Part shown: positions 14,850 through 21,712 of the stretch, in pieces | Layout: the number at the start of each line of letters is the position of its first letter | Position numbering within the stretch: the stretch's first letter is position 1 | Source of the DNA: a virus | Direction: 5' to 3' (one strand) | Length of the DNA: 35,674 nt | Virus record (IMG/VR): IMGVR_UViG_3300032087_001469 | Coordinates: 1-35,674 of that record | Program-made: the position numbers and the translations under genes | Notes under the pieces: model-generated | The model's input: the letters and a program-made list of their open reading frames with translations, nothing else | The model's database searches: none | What the model was told of the DNA's origin: nothing

Positions 14850-15305
14850 ATGAAAAAGAAAGTATTTATCGGTGAGACGAAGCTCACCTATCACAAGGCT
14901 AAGAAAGTCGAGAAGAAACAAATCAGACAAAGTAGAACTGCGTTCAAGATCTTGAGAGAGCTGATGGGGGACTTAGTGTACCATCAAGAGGCTTATGCTG
15001 TCCTCTACCTCAACCAAGCTAACGAAGTTATGTGGGCTGAAATCCTTCACCTTGGAGGCTCAAAGTCTTGTATTCAAGACGTGAAAGCTATAGTCCGTAG
15101 GGCTTTGGTTGGTGGCTGTCAGAGTATGATTGTAGGACACAATCACCCTAGTGGTAACCTTACTCCTAGCGAAGCTGACAAGCGTGCGACAAAGTCTCTG
15201 AAGGAGGCACTGAACTTGTTTGAGATACCCTTGCACGACCATATCATAGTGGGGGACGAGGAGTTCTTCAGCTTCAGCGACCACGGTCTAAGCTGTATAT
15301 CATAA
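14850..15305 (+). CDS. radC: RadC-like JAB/MPN domain protein
   Basis: At 151 residues this covers only the C-terminal JAB1/MPN metalloprotease-like domain of the RadC (DUF2466) family and lacks the N-terminal helix-hairpin-helix. The metal motif is intact: Glu47 in HQEAYAVLYLN, HNHPSGNLTPSEAD (97-110, with His97, His99 and Asp110), and HDHIIVG near 129-135. RadC proteins occur on many phages and mobile elements; a DNA-repair or anti-defence role has been suggested but the biochemical activity is unsettled. ATG 14850 uses the repeated CAAAGACTATG context. Stems at 14871 and 15065. Strong family assignment. Confidence 0.85.
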   Translation: MKKKVFIGETKLTYHKAKKVEKKQIRQSRTAFKILRELMGDLVYHQEAYAVLYLNQANEVMWAEILHLGGSKSCIQDVKAIVRRALVGGCQSMIVGHNHPSGNLTPSEADKRATKSLKEALNLFEIPLHDHIIVGDEEFFSFSDHGLSCIS

Positions 15306-15352
15306 TAGGGAAACTTACTACTACGTAGTAAAAAAACCATTAGAAAAAAAAC

Positions 15353-15384
15353 TTGACAAACGGCTCTCCGATATGTTATATTGG
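15353..15384 (+). promoter_or_regulatory. Promoter TTGACA-N17-TTATAT / TTG-N21-TATATTGG
   Basis: TTGACA (15353-15358) and TTATAT (15376-15381) are 17 bases apart, a sigma-70-like layout. The same DNA also reads TTG-N21-TATATTGG, one base off the Bacteroidota -7 box. It lies about 23 bases before ATG 15407, after a 100-base gap, so it probably starts a new early transcript. A palindrome TTACTAC/TAC/GTAGTAA stands upstream near 15314-15330. Confidence 0.55.
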
Positions 15385-15406
15385 GTGGCAACCAATCTTC
15401 AATCCA

Positions 15407-16114
15407 ATGAAAAATCGAGTAGTATGGCTTGAGAACGACAATGTATTTGTTGTCAAGCTAGGAAAAACAAGTAACAAGAAAATCTCTGACGGCAAAGCTC
15501 TGGTCCAGACGTACACGTTTAGCCACGAGCAATGGCTGTTGGCGACCACAAGCAAAGGCTTTGGTATGAAAGCGTTCTTCGCTTTGGACGGCACGAACTG
15601 CCTTGACTGCCCCTTCAGTGGTAACCAAGGCAAGGGAGGCTGTTACACTCACAAGTTTAATCAGTATGTAGGATTTCTGTCTATGCTTCGTAGTATCAAA
15701 GCCTCAGACTTGACTCCTCTCGATAGGACAAAGGAGGCTGACGTAGTGGAGATGTCGTTTGGCAAGTATGTTCGCTTCGGCACTTATGGTGAGCCATCTC
15801 TGATGCCAAAGCATCTTGTCGAGACTATGGCTAATGTGTCAAAGTCTTGGACGGGGTATACCCACCAATGGCAGAAGGCTTGGGCTAGGGACTACGGCAA
15901 GTGGTTTATGGCTTCGGCACACAATCAGACCGAGGCTAATCAAGCCTCTGAGATTGCTTACCGTTCCTTCATTGCTTCACAGAGTGGTGATGAGAATGCT
16001 GTGGTATGCCCTGCTTCTAATGAAGCGGGCTTCAAGTCCAACTGTGCAAGCTGTGGCTTGTGTAGTGGTATGCTTGGCAAGGGCAAGAAAGATATCAAGA
16101 TACTTGAACACTGA
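15407..16114 (+). CDS. Conserved Cys-cluster phage protein (DUF7227-like), function unknown
   Basis: This 235-residue protein uses ATG 15407 (MKNRVVW); an upstream TTG at 15353 would put the promoter inside the gene. Cysteines cluster twice: CLDCPFSGNQGKGGCYTH near 83-100, and CASCGLCSG near the C-terminus. Between them, VRFGTYGEPSLMP and KSWTGYTHQWQ are hallmark strings of a phage-only family of unknown function seen in diverse tailed phages. The Cys pattern suggests zinc or an iron-sulfur cluster. Family recognition is from memory; no activity is assigned. A coding hairpin AAAGCG lies at 15569. Confidence 0.6.
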   Translation: MKNRVVWLENDNVFVVKLGKTSNKKISDGKALVQTYTFSHEQWLLATTSKGFGMKAFFALDGTNCLDCPFSGNQGKGGCYTHKFNQYVGFLSMLRSIKASDLTPLDRTKEADVVEMSFGKYVRFGTYGEPSLMPKHLVETMANVSKSWTGYTHQWQKAWARDYGKWFMASAHNQTEANQASEIAYRSFIASQSGDENAVVCPASNEAGFKSNCASCGLCSGMLGKGKKDIKILEH

Positions 16115-16118
16115 TGCT

Positions 16119-16301
16119 ATGTATAGATATATATTTTACACCCAGGAAAGCCTTGATGCGCCACGAATGATACGAGCCGTCAAGCATTGCAAAAGACCTA
16201 GAGCAACCAAGATATACAAGCACTTGGAACGAATGTTCCATAGCGGTGAGGTTGCTGTATTTGGCTATAGTATAGAAACGGATTTTCAAACATTCACTTA
16301 A
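16119..16301 (+). CDS. Unknown small basic protein
   Basis: This 60-residue protein reads MYRYIFYTQESLDAPRMIRA then KHCKRPRATKIYKHLERMFHSG and ends VFGYSIETDFQTFT. It has a basic helical centre and no known motif. ATG 16119 lies 4 bases after the stop of the upstream gene and has GCTATG before it. Confidence 0.5.
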   Translation: MYRYIFYTQESLDAPRMIRAVKHCKRPRATKIYKHLERMFHSGEVAVFGYSIETDFQTFT

Positions 16302-16311
16302 TTCAAAGACT

Positions 16312-16515
16312 ATGAAACAGCACGGTACTGTACACGTAGACTGTACGCTAACCTTCAGCGGTAAGGTTGATGTTGTGCTATGGGAAGATATGTCCATAGC
16401 TGAGATTGTCCACGATATCATTCATTGTGGAGACTACGACTACGAAGTCGTAAAAGGAAATATGAAAGTCGAGGACGTTGAGGACTATGACGATTGGGAA
16501 GATTACACAGAGTAA
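16312..16515 (+). CDS. Unknown small acidic protein
   Basis: In this 67-residue protein the first half (VHVDCTLTFSGKVDVVLWEDMS) is beta-rich and the end is very acidic (VEDVEDYDDWEDYTE). The charge pattern recalls DNA mimics but no family is recognised. The start has the third exact copy of CAAAGACTATGAAA, and a 7-bp stem TACGACT lies at 16435-16452. Confidence 0.5.
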   Translation: MKQHGTVHVDCTLTFSGKVDVVLWEDMSIAEIVHDIIHCGDYDYEVVKGNMKVEDVEDYDDWEDYTE

Positions 16516-16525
16516 AAACAAAGCT

Positions 16526-16780
16526 ATGACTTTAGAACAGATCAAAGACAAGCTACAAGATAGCGGTCAAATCTTCGGTGCTGAGTATGTAAAAGCATCG
16601 GGAGAAGCAACACGAATCAACGGAAGGTTCGGAGTAACGAAGTACCTAAAGGGTACAGGTAAGGCATCAGACAAAGTCTGGTGCGTATGGGACAACAATC
16701 GTAGACGCTATACAAGTCTTAGACCAGAGCGTATACAAAGTATCACACTGAGTGGTATCACTCACAAAGTTAGAAAGTAG
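16526..16780 (+). CDS. Unknown small basic protein
   Basis: This 84-residue protein reads MTLEQIKDKLQDSGQIFGAEYVKASG, then FGVTKYLKGTGKASDKVWCVWDNNRRRYTSLRP. It resembles a short nucleic-acid-binding alpha/beta domain in composition only. ATG 16526 is preceded by ACAAAGCT, a variant of the repeated start context. Confidence 0.5.
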   Translation: MTLEQIKDKLQDSGQIFGAEYVKASGEATRINGRFGVTKYLKGTGKASDKVWCVWDNNRRRYTSLRPERIQSITLSGITHKVRK

Positions 16781-16781
16781 T

Positions 16782-16925
16782 ATGAAAACCTTCTTGTGCA
16801 TTGAACACGGTGAGAAATTCACTATGAAAGCAAAGGATTTAGAGACTGCAGTCCACGAAGCTATGGAAGCTTGGGGTGCTGAAGTTATTTGTGAACTTAG
16901 AGATGGCGTGCCTTATGGACTATAA
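16782..16925 (+). CDS. Unknown short protein
   Basis: A 47-codon ORF from ATG 16782 (MKTFLCIEHGEKFTMKAKDL, then EAMEAWGAEVICEL) begins one base after the previous stop and overlaps the next start by 11 bases. The layout (beta, then helix with EAW.AEV) resembles other small proteins of this block. Confidence 0.5.
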   Translation: MKTFLCIEHGEKFTMKAKDLETAVHEAMEAWGAEVICELRDGVPYGL

Positions 16926-17157
16926 AGACTTTGATAAAGCTATATCGTTTGGGTTCAACTACCCTCATCTATTTTGGCTAGAGGTTTGGAAAGACCAACC
17001 ACTGTTGGCTGACCACTTGCATAGCAAGTTCCAAGAAATCTTCAAGAAGAAAGGTAACGCTAATGTTACATTCTTCTACTTTTGGAATGAGCTAGACAAT
17101 CAGAACCGCAAGGTTCTCGTTGATTGGATTAACGAAAACTTTGAGTGGAACCGATGA
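16915..17157 (+). CDS. Unknown small protein upstream of the first methyltransferase
   Basis: This 80-residue protein, rich in aromatic residues (FGFNYPHLFWLEVWKDQ, FFYFWNELDNQNRK), is probably all helical. ATG 16915 is used; its TGA stop overlaps the ATG of the methyltransferase gene (ATGA), so the two are translated in step. A coding hairpin AGAACC/GCAA is at 17102. Confidence 0.5.
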   Translation: MDYKDFDKAISFGFNYPHLFWLEVWKDQPLLADHLHSKFQEIFKKKGNANVTFFYFWNELDNQNRKVLVDWINENFEWNR

Positions 17158-17828
17158 AAGTATTAGTAGCCTGCGAAGAAAGCCAGGCGATTACCAAAGC
17201 TTTTCGTAAGCGTGGTGTTGAGGCTTATAGCTGTGATATTCTTCCCCCTTCGGGGGGACACCCCGAGTGGCATATACAAGGGGATGCTGTTGCTACTGCC
17301 TATAGTGGTGATTGGGATTTGATGATTGCCCACCCTCCGTGTACTTACTTGGCAGTAAGTGGTGCGAGGTGGTTGTATAACAAGGACGGCTCACGTAATG
17401 AGGAGCGGTGGAAAAACCAAGCAGAAGCGTTGGACTTTGTCAAGACATTGATGGATGCTCCGATAGAACACATAGCCATCGAGAATCCTGTCAGCGTGAT
17501 AAGTTCTAACATACGCAAACCAGATCAGATTGTGCATCCGTGGATGTTTGGGGACAAGGCTAGCAAGGCTACTTGTTTGTGGCTTAAAAACCTAGACCCA
17601 ATACAACCAACGGATGTTGTGGAGAAAGGCGAATACTTTGAATGGGTAGACAAGAATGGTAAGACCAAGCGACAACCTATGTGGTACTACCAAGCTTTGA
17701 GTAAAGCAAAGACACCCGAGCAAAGAAGAACCTTGAGAAGTAAAACCTTTGACGGTATGGCGAATGCCATAGCAGAACAATTCATTAACCAAGTAAAAAA
17801 TAAATACAATGCCGAATCACGTTTATAA
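17154..17828 (+). CDS. Dcm-like DNA cytosine-C5 methyltransferase homolog 1
   Basis: In this 224-residue protein MKVLVACEESQAITKAFRKRG (1-21) is an altered SAM-binding motif I. AHPPCTYLAVSGARW (59-73) holds motif IV with catalytic Cys63, and IENPVS (109-114) is motif VI. It is shorter than bacterial Dcm and has no clear target-recognition domain, as usual for the phage-borne family. It may methylate or otherwise modify phage DNA to avoid host restriction. The ATGA overlap with the upstream gene fixes the start; the 3' end overlaps the next gene by 20 bases. It carries a C(UUCG)G-type hairpin at 17244 and stem TATGGC at 17756. Confidence 0.75.
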   Translation: MKVLVACEESQAITKAFRKRGVEAYSCDILPPSGGHPEWHIQGDAVATAYSGDWDLMIAHPPCTYLAVSGARWLYNKDGSRNEERWKNQAEALDFVKTLMDAPIEHIAIENPVSVISSNIRKPDQIVHPWMFGDKASKATCLWLKNLDPIQPTDVVEKGEYFEWVDKNGKTKRQPMWYYQALSKAKTPEQRRTLRSKTFDGMANAIAEQFINQVKNKYNAESRL

Positions 17829-18417
17829 CAGATTGCAATTTGATGCAAAGCATTTCACGACCATAGAGTCTGTGATTGACACACACGGATGTTTCTGTGA
17901 GTGGTTGAACCCTACACCTTTAGAACTAAAGGAGAGACAACCTTTTACCGAAGGTGATGACAATACTGCTGAGCTTGTCGAGAAGTACGGCTTAGATAAT
18001 TGGTACGATTGGAACGTACACAATTGGGGAACCAAGTGGGGTATGTATCATGCCGAGGTGTATAACGATGGCAAGACTTGTGAGGTGAGGTATACCACTG
18101 CCTGGTCTCCACTATCGGTGGAGATTCTAGAGAAGCTTCACGAAATGTTCGGCATCACCTACTACGAGTGGGAAGAAGAGCAAGGCTATGGTCAAGCCTT
18201 CGATGTAACAGACAAGGGTGAGATTGTCTTGTCTTCTGAATGGGACATCCCCGAGTTCAGCGATACCGTTTGGGTAGACGAAGATGGTAGTTACGTATGC
18301 CGTCTTGAGGAAGACCACACCACCCCCTACATAGATTGTAAGGCAGGTGAGTTCTTCTATAACTACAACCTGCTAGAACCTTTTGATGGTGACATCAGCG
18401 AACTTAAAGAGCAGTAA
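17809..18417 (+). CDS. YubB/DUF1281-like ferredoxin-fold protein
   Basis: This 202-residue protein has an N-terminus MPNHVYNRLQFDA and the stretch CEWLNPTPLELKERQ, then DNWYDWNVHNWGTKWG, a signature of the DUF1281 (YubB) ferredoxin-like proteins of plasmids and phages, whose molecular role is unknown. The rest is acidic with WEEEQGYGQAFDVTDKGEI. ATG 17809 overlaps the methyltransferase end. Two perfect 7-bp stems (17917, 18106) lie in the coding DNA. Confidence 0.65.
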   Translation: MPNHVYNRLQFDAKHFTTIESVIDTHGCFCEWLNPTPLELKERQPFTEGDDNTAELVEKYGLDNWYDWNVHNWGTKWGMYHAEVYNDGKTCEVRYTTAWSPLSVEILEKLHEMFGITYYEWEEEQGYGQAFDVTDKGEIVLSSEWDIPEFSDTVWVDEDGSYVCRLEEDHTTPYIDCKAGEFFYNYNLLEPFDGDISELKEQ

Positions 18418-18418
18418 T

Positions 18419-18700
18419 ATGGACGGTATCGGTTTACACTTACAGTCAAAGACTGCCTACCCCTTTCAAGAGGGAGACACTTACTACACGCTGGAAAGTA
18501 TTAACCAGGCAGAGATCAGACTCTTGATAAAAAATGGAGAGAATCCATATGTGTTTGATGTAGTAGAATCTGTATGGGATGAAACTAGTGAAGAACTTCA
18601 CGATGAGAATCCTAATCGAAAATACTTCTCTACTAGAGAAGAGGCTGAGGAGAATAACATCTCTTATATTGAATATGTAGAAACATATTTACCATTTTAA
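18419..18700 (+). CDS. Unknown acidic protein
   Basis: This 93-residue protein reads MDGIGLHLQSKTAYPFQEGDTYYTLE, then VVESVWDETSEELHDENPNRKYFSTREEAEEN. The pattern of a short beta domain that starts after EGDxYYT, ending in S..EA, recurs in small phage proteins. It begins one base after the preceding stop. A perfect 7-bp stem CTTCTCT is at 18625-18641. Confidence 0.5.
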   Translation: MDGIGLHLQSKTAYPFQEGDTYYTLESINQAEIRLLIKNGENPYVFDVVESVWDETSEELHDENPNRKYFSTREEAEENNISYIEYVETYLPF

Positions 18701-18711
18701 AAAGTAATACA

Positions 18712-18882
18712 ATGAAAGAAAAGTTTGAAGCGTACCTAGCGGTACAAGAGATGGGTGCTTACAATATGTTAGACCCTAGAGCAAGAGGACTCGCTCAAGA
18801 GTTCTGTGACGAGCCGATCACCAGAGGTGATTGGATTAACATCATTCAAAATTACCAACAACTCAAAGAAAAGTATTCGTGA
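18712..18882 (+). CDS. Small phage protein (VQ.MG..NM type)
   Basis: A 56-residue ORF from ATG 18712 (MKEKFEAYLAVQEMGAYNML, then FCDEPITRGDWINIIQNY). Short proteins with Y...Q.SG.TNM occur widely in phage early regions, function unknown. Its stop TGA overlaps the GTG start of the second methyltransferase, so it is a coupled upstream ORF. Stem ATCACC/AGA is at 18817. Confidence 0.55.
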   Translation: MKEKFEAYLAVQEMGAYNMLDPRARGLAQEFCDEPITRGDWINIIQNYQQLKEKYS

Positions 18883-19523
18883 AAGTATTAGAACTATTTG
18901 CAGGTAGCCGTAGTATCGGCACTGCAGCAGAATCATTGGGACACACTGTGTTCTCATCAGACATCAACTCATTTGACGGTATCGACTACCCTGTAGATAT
19001 CCTTGACTTTGACGTGACGAAAGTTCCTTTCGTTCCAGATATGATATGGGCTTCACCGCCTTGTACTACCTACAGCATAGCTGCTATCAGCCATCACCGT
19101 GATGGTCAGAAGCCACGAACAAAGTTCGCTAAGAAGTCTGACGAGATGATTGCCAAGGTACACGAGATTATCAAATACTTCCAAGACAAGAATCCTAATC
19201 TTGTATACTACATCGAGAACCCTCGAGGTATGCTACGCAAGATGAACTTTATGTCTGTGCATCCTATCCGTCATACTGTAACGTACTGTCAGTACGGTGA
19301 TAGCCGTATGAAACCAACAGACATATGGACGAACAACGAAGTGTGGAGTCCTCGTCCTATGTGTAAGAACGGTAGCCCTTGCCATACTCCTGCGCCACGT
19401 GGATCACGCACGGGTACTCAAGGTCTTAAGGGCAACTACGAACGTAGTAAGATACCTACTGAGCTTTGTCTTGAAGTGATAGCTGATGCTGAGAACTATG
19501 TTAGTACCTCGATTTTTATTTAG
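18879..19523 (+). CDS. Dcm-like DNA cytosine-C5 methyltransferase 2
   Basis: In this 214-residue protein, MKVLELFAGSRSIGTAAESLG is a well-kept motif I (FAGxxSxG). ASPPCTTYSIAA (58-69) is motif IV with catalytic Cys62, YYIENPRGM (110-118) is motif VI, and YCQYGDSRMKPTDIWTN matches motif VIII (QyG..R.K.T). It belongs to the same phage family as the gene at 17154 but keeps motif I better. The start is GTG 18879, in a GTGA overlap with the upstream stop. It likely methylates cytosine in phage DNA as protection against restriction. A long hairpin covers its stop codon. CCATCA/CCG stem at 19091. Confidence 0.82.
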   Translation: MKVLELFAGSRSIGTAAESLGHTVFSSDINSFDGIDYPVDILDFDVTKVPFVPDMIWASPPCTTYSIAAISHHRDGQKPRTKFAKKSDEMIAKVHEIIKYFQDKNPNLVYYIENPRGMLRKMNFMSVHPIRHTVTYCQYGDSRMKPTDIWTNNEVWSPRPMCKNGSPCHTPAPRGSRTGTQGLKGNYERSKIPTELCLEVIADAENYVSTSIFI

Positions 19524-19589
19524 GTGGTTGGTTAGGTTGCCCTGGTTTTCTGTTGTCTATGTAGACCGCAGAACCAGGGTTCTCACCTA
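19521..19589 (+). promoter_or_regulatory. Long stem-loop over the stop of methyltransferase 2
   Basis: CCCTGGT (19540-19546) pairs with ACCAGGG (19573-19579), with further pairs TCTG/CAGA and GTCT/AGAC inside. TAGGTG (19521-19526) can close the base with CACCTA (19584-19589). There is no T-tract. It may protect the 3' end of the upstream message or control the gene at 19620. Confidence 0.5.
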
Positions 19590-19619
19590 CAAGAATGTTA
19601 AACTTTTAATTCGTAAACG

Positions 19620-19775
19620 ATGGAGTACAATACTGCTCTTATGGCTTTTGCAAGACACCTTTCATCTACTATGGGCTTAGAGCCTAGAGATGCCTACAGG
19701 CTTGCGATTAGGTATACAGAAATCTATGCCTCTAAGATTAAATACTCATACGAGGGTGAGCCTCCCCCTTATTGA
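19620..19775 (+). CDS. Unknown short protein
   Basis: A 51-codon ORF from ATG 19620 (MEYNTALMAFARHLSSTMGL, then EPRDAYRLAIRYTEIYASKI) is helical and ends YEGEPPPY. It lies between the stem-loop at 19521 and a hairpin TATCCC..GGGATA near 19794-19811. Amphipathic, good codon texture, no known family. Confidence 0.5.
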   Translation: MEYNTALMAFARHLSSTMGLEPRDAYRLAIRYTEIYASKIKYSYEGEPPPY

Positions 19776-19854
19776 TAATACTATATAAATCTTTATCCCC
19801 CTAAAGGGATAATGATTTATAATAGATAGATAATTATATAATAAACACAACTCT

Positions 19855-20271
19855 ATGACCTTGAAAAAACAACTGTTCAAAACTTATCAACAGATTCTAA
19901 AGAAGCTGTTTCCTAATTACATTACTCCTTCTGAACGTGTGTTCAGATTCTACAAGCAGCACGATGGTACTTGGTATGTTGATTTGCCCGAATGGAAACT
20001 GCCTCGTAGACATCTTCGTATGGTAGACGGTGCGGACGACTTCTTGGAGTCTTTCCGCCCCGCCAATGCTAATCAAGTATACCTCAAGGTATCTCTCAAA
20101 GAATTTCAAGATGCTTTGAGTATCCAAAAGCTTGAAGATGATCCGTATGGAGACGGTGCTACGTATTGGTACGAAACACCTCAAGGACCAGAAACGATGT
20201 GGCTTTGCCACGTTACCGATTGGTACTATGGCTATATGCCCGACAGATTTTTTGTCAAACAGCTTGTTTAA
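19855..20271 (+). CDS. DUF6717-like protein of unknown function
   Basis: This 138-residue protein has a centre reading FRFYKQHDGTWYVDLPEWKL then LRMVDGADDFLESF and later TYWYETPQGPETMWLCHVT. The string FYK..DG.WYVDLPEW...L.MV.GAD is typical of a small family (I recall DUF6717) in Bacteroidota genomes and phages with no known function. ATG 19855 in CTCTATG context. Coding stem TCTGAAC/GTGT at 19930. Confidence 0.6.
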   Translation: MTLKKQLFKTYQQILKKLFPNYITPSERVFRFYKQHDGTWYVDLPEWKLPRRHLRMVDGADDFLESFRPANANQVYLKVSLKEFQDALSIQKLEDDPYGDGATYWYETPQGPETMWLCHVTDWYYGYMPDRFFVKQLV

Positions 20272-20313
20272 TTGCTGTTGAATTCATACATTGCAAACAC
20301 TTAATTCAATTCT

Positions 20314-20880
20314 ATGACCAATTTAAACACAGCACTTATCAAAGTGCAGTCAGAACTCAAGGCTCCAAAAGGACAGTACAACAGCTTCGGTAAGTATTCT
20401 TACCGTAGTGCTGAAGATATATTAGAAGCTGTCAAGCCTTTGCTATCAAAGAACGGTTTATCTATGACTATCTCCGACCAGGTTATTGAGGTTGGTGGTC
20501 TAACATTTATCAATGCCTCAGTAAAGGTGAGCGATGGAACAGATAGCGTAACAGCTTCAGCTCAAGCAGGTATCGACCCTAATCGTAAGGGTATGGATAT
20601 AGCTCAGTCGTTCGGTAGTTCTAGCTCATATGCTAGAAAGTATGCGCTGAATGGTATGTTCTTGATTGACGATACCAAAGATGCTGATGCTACAAACACG
20701 CACGGTCACACTCAGACCTCAGCTCCTAAGCAGTCGTCTGGACCTAATGCTTTCCAAAAGTCTATAGACTATCTAAAGGCTTCAAAGAATAAGTCGCAGG
20801 CGTATGAGCAAATCCTTACGAAGTACGGTGAATCATTCTCTGATAAACAAAAAGAAGCACTAAAGAAATTTACTAAGTAA
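20314..20880 (+). CDS. erf: ERF-family single-strand annealing recombinase
   Basis: In this 188-residue protein, SELKAPKGQYNSFGKYSYRSAEDILEAVKPLL (about 14-45) is the classic ERF opening. It is followed by GLSMTI and the core GIDPNRKGMDIAQSFGSSSSYARKYALNGMFLIDD (about 89-123), where SYARKYAL..LF.I.D is the family hallmark. ERF proteins anneal complementary single strands during phage recombination and genome circularisation. The C-terminal third is a linker plus helical tail. A TAATG junction couples it to the exonuclease gene, forming a two-component recombination system. Coding stems at 20332 and 20388. Confidence 0.88.
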   Translation: MTNLNTALIKVQSELKAPKGQYNSFGKYSYRSAEDILEAVKPLLSKNGLSMTISDQVIEVGGLTFINASVKVSDGTDSVTASAQAGIDPNRKGMDIAQSFGSSSSYARKYALNGMFLIDDTKDADATNTHGHTQTSAPKQSSGPNAFQKSIDYLKASKNKSQAYEQILTKYGESFSDKQKEALKKFTK

Positions 20881-21707
20881 TGGACTTCGCAATCAAGCTA
20901 CAAGAGGTTACAGGTAAAGGATACTTGTCTTACTCGTCAATTAAATTTGCAGCCAACGGCTCAAAGAGTCAAGATATGAAGCTGTTTGAGCTTTATATGA
21001 AGGGGTTGCTGAAACGAGAAAGCGCTGCCTTTACCTTCGGTAGCTTGTATGATACGTTGCTCCTCGAGCCAGAGATGGTGACAGACAGGTTCTATGTGAT
21101 AGATGAAACAAACATCTTGCAGGATCTGAAGGGCAAGTATGCGAACCCTAGAAGTTCTAAGATTTACAAAGAGTGGAAATCTGCTGAGGCTATCAAAGCA
21201 GAGGAAAACAATCTGACCCTCGTGACTGAGGACGATATGGACAAGGCTGTTGCAATGATTAACAGACTTGACGCTTCCGAGGTCTACGATACTGAGCTTG
21301 AAATGACCAAGCCTGTCCGCTACTATTTAGATGGTGAACACCAATTTGAAATCAACGATTGGATTCAAGAGATTCCTGTTCGTGGTTTTCTTGATAACTT
21401 GAACAAAGATGTGCCATTCATATCTGACAGCAAGTCTACCAAGTCTATCCACGGATTTAGATACGATGTCAATAACTACTGTTATGACATCCAAGCGTAT
21501 ATCTACACGGAAGTCTTGGGCATCTCTGATTTCTATTGGGTAGTTCAAGAGAAGTCCAGTCCATATCTGTGTGCTGTCTTTAAAGCATCTGAATATACTA
21601 TCTCTCAAGGGAGAGATAAGTTTTGGTCTGCCATTGATAACATCAATCTGTGGCTAGACAACCCAGAGAATGAGACCGACTCATTCGCTTTGTTTAATTT
21701 AATCTAA
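20880..21707 (+). CDS. PD-(D/E)XK exonuclease, partner of ERF
   Basis: This 275-residue protein resembles the RecB/lambda-exo-like DUF3799 group. LSYSSIKFAANGSKSQ and FGSLYDTLLLEPE (53-65) are its signature, and the nuclease core follows: RGFLD (168-172, Asp172), ISDSKST (181-187, Asp183-x-Lys185) and YDIQAYIY (Gln205). It would resect double-strand ends to give the 3' tails used by ERF. The start shares a base with the ERF stop. An 8-bp perfect stem TATCTCTC/AAGG lies at 21599-21618, the longest found. Confidence 0.82.
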   Translation: MDFAIKLQEVTGKGYLSYSSIKFAANGSKSQDMKLFELYMKGLLKRESAAFTFGSLYDTLLLEPEMVTDRFYVIDETNILQDLKGKYANPRSSKIYKEWKSAEAIKAEENNLTLVTEDDMDKAVAMINRLDASEVYDTELEMTKPVRYYLDGEHQFEINDWIQEIPVRGFLDNLNKDVPFISDSKSTKSIHGFRYDVNNYCYDIQAYIYTEVLGISDFYWVVQEKSSPYLCAVFKASEYTISQGRDKFWSAIDNINLWLDNPENETDSFALFNLI

Positions 21708-21712
21708 GACAA

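Noticed and set aside
19486-19680. 64-codon rightward ORF over the methyltransferase 2 end
   Set aside because: It runs through the stem-loop and overlaps the better ORF at 19620 in a different frame; its Arg/Leu/Trp-rich sequence looks like a shadow.
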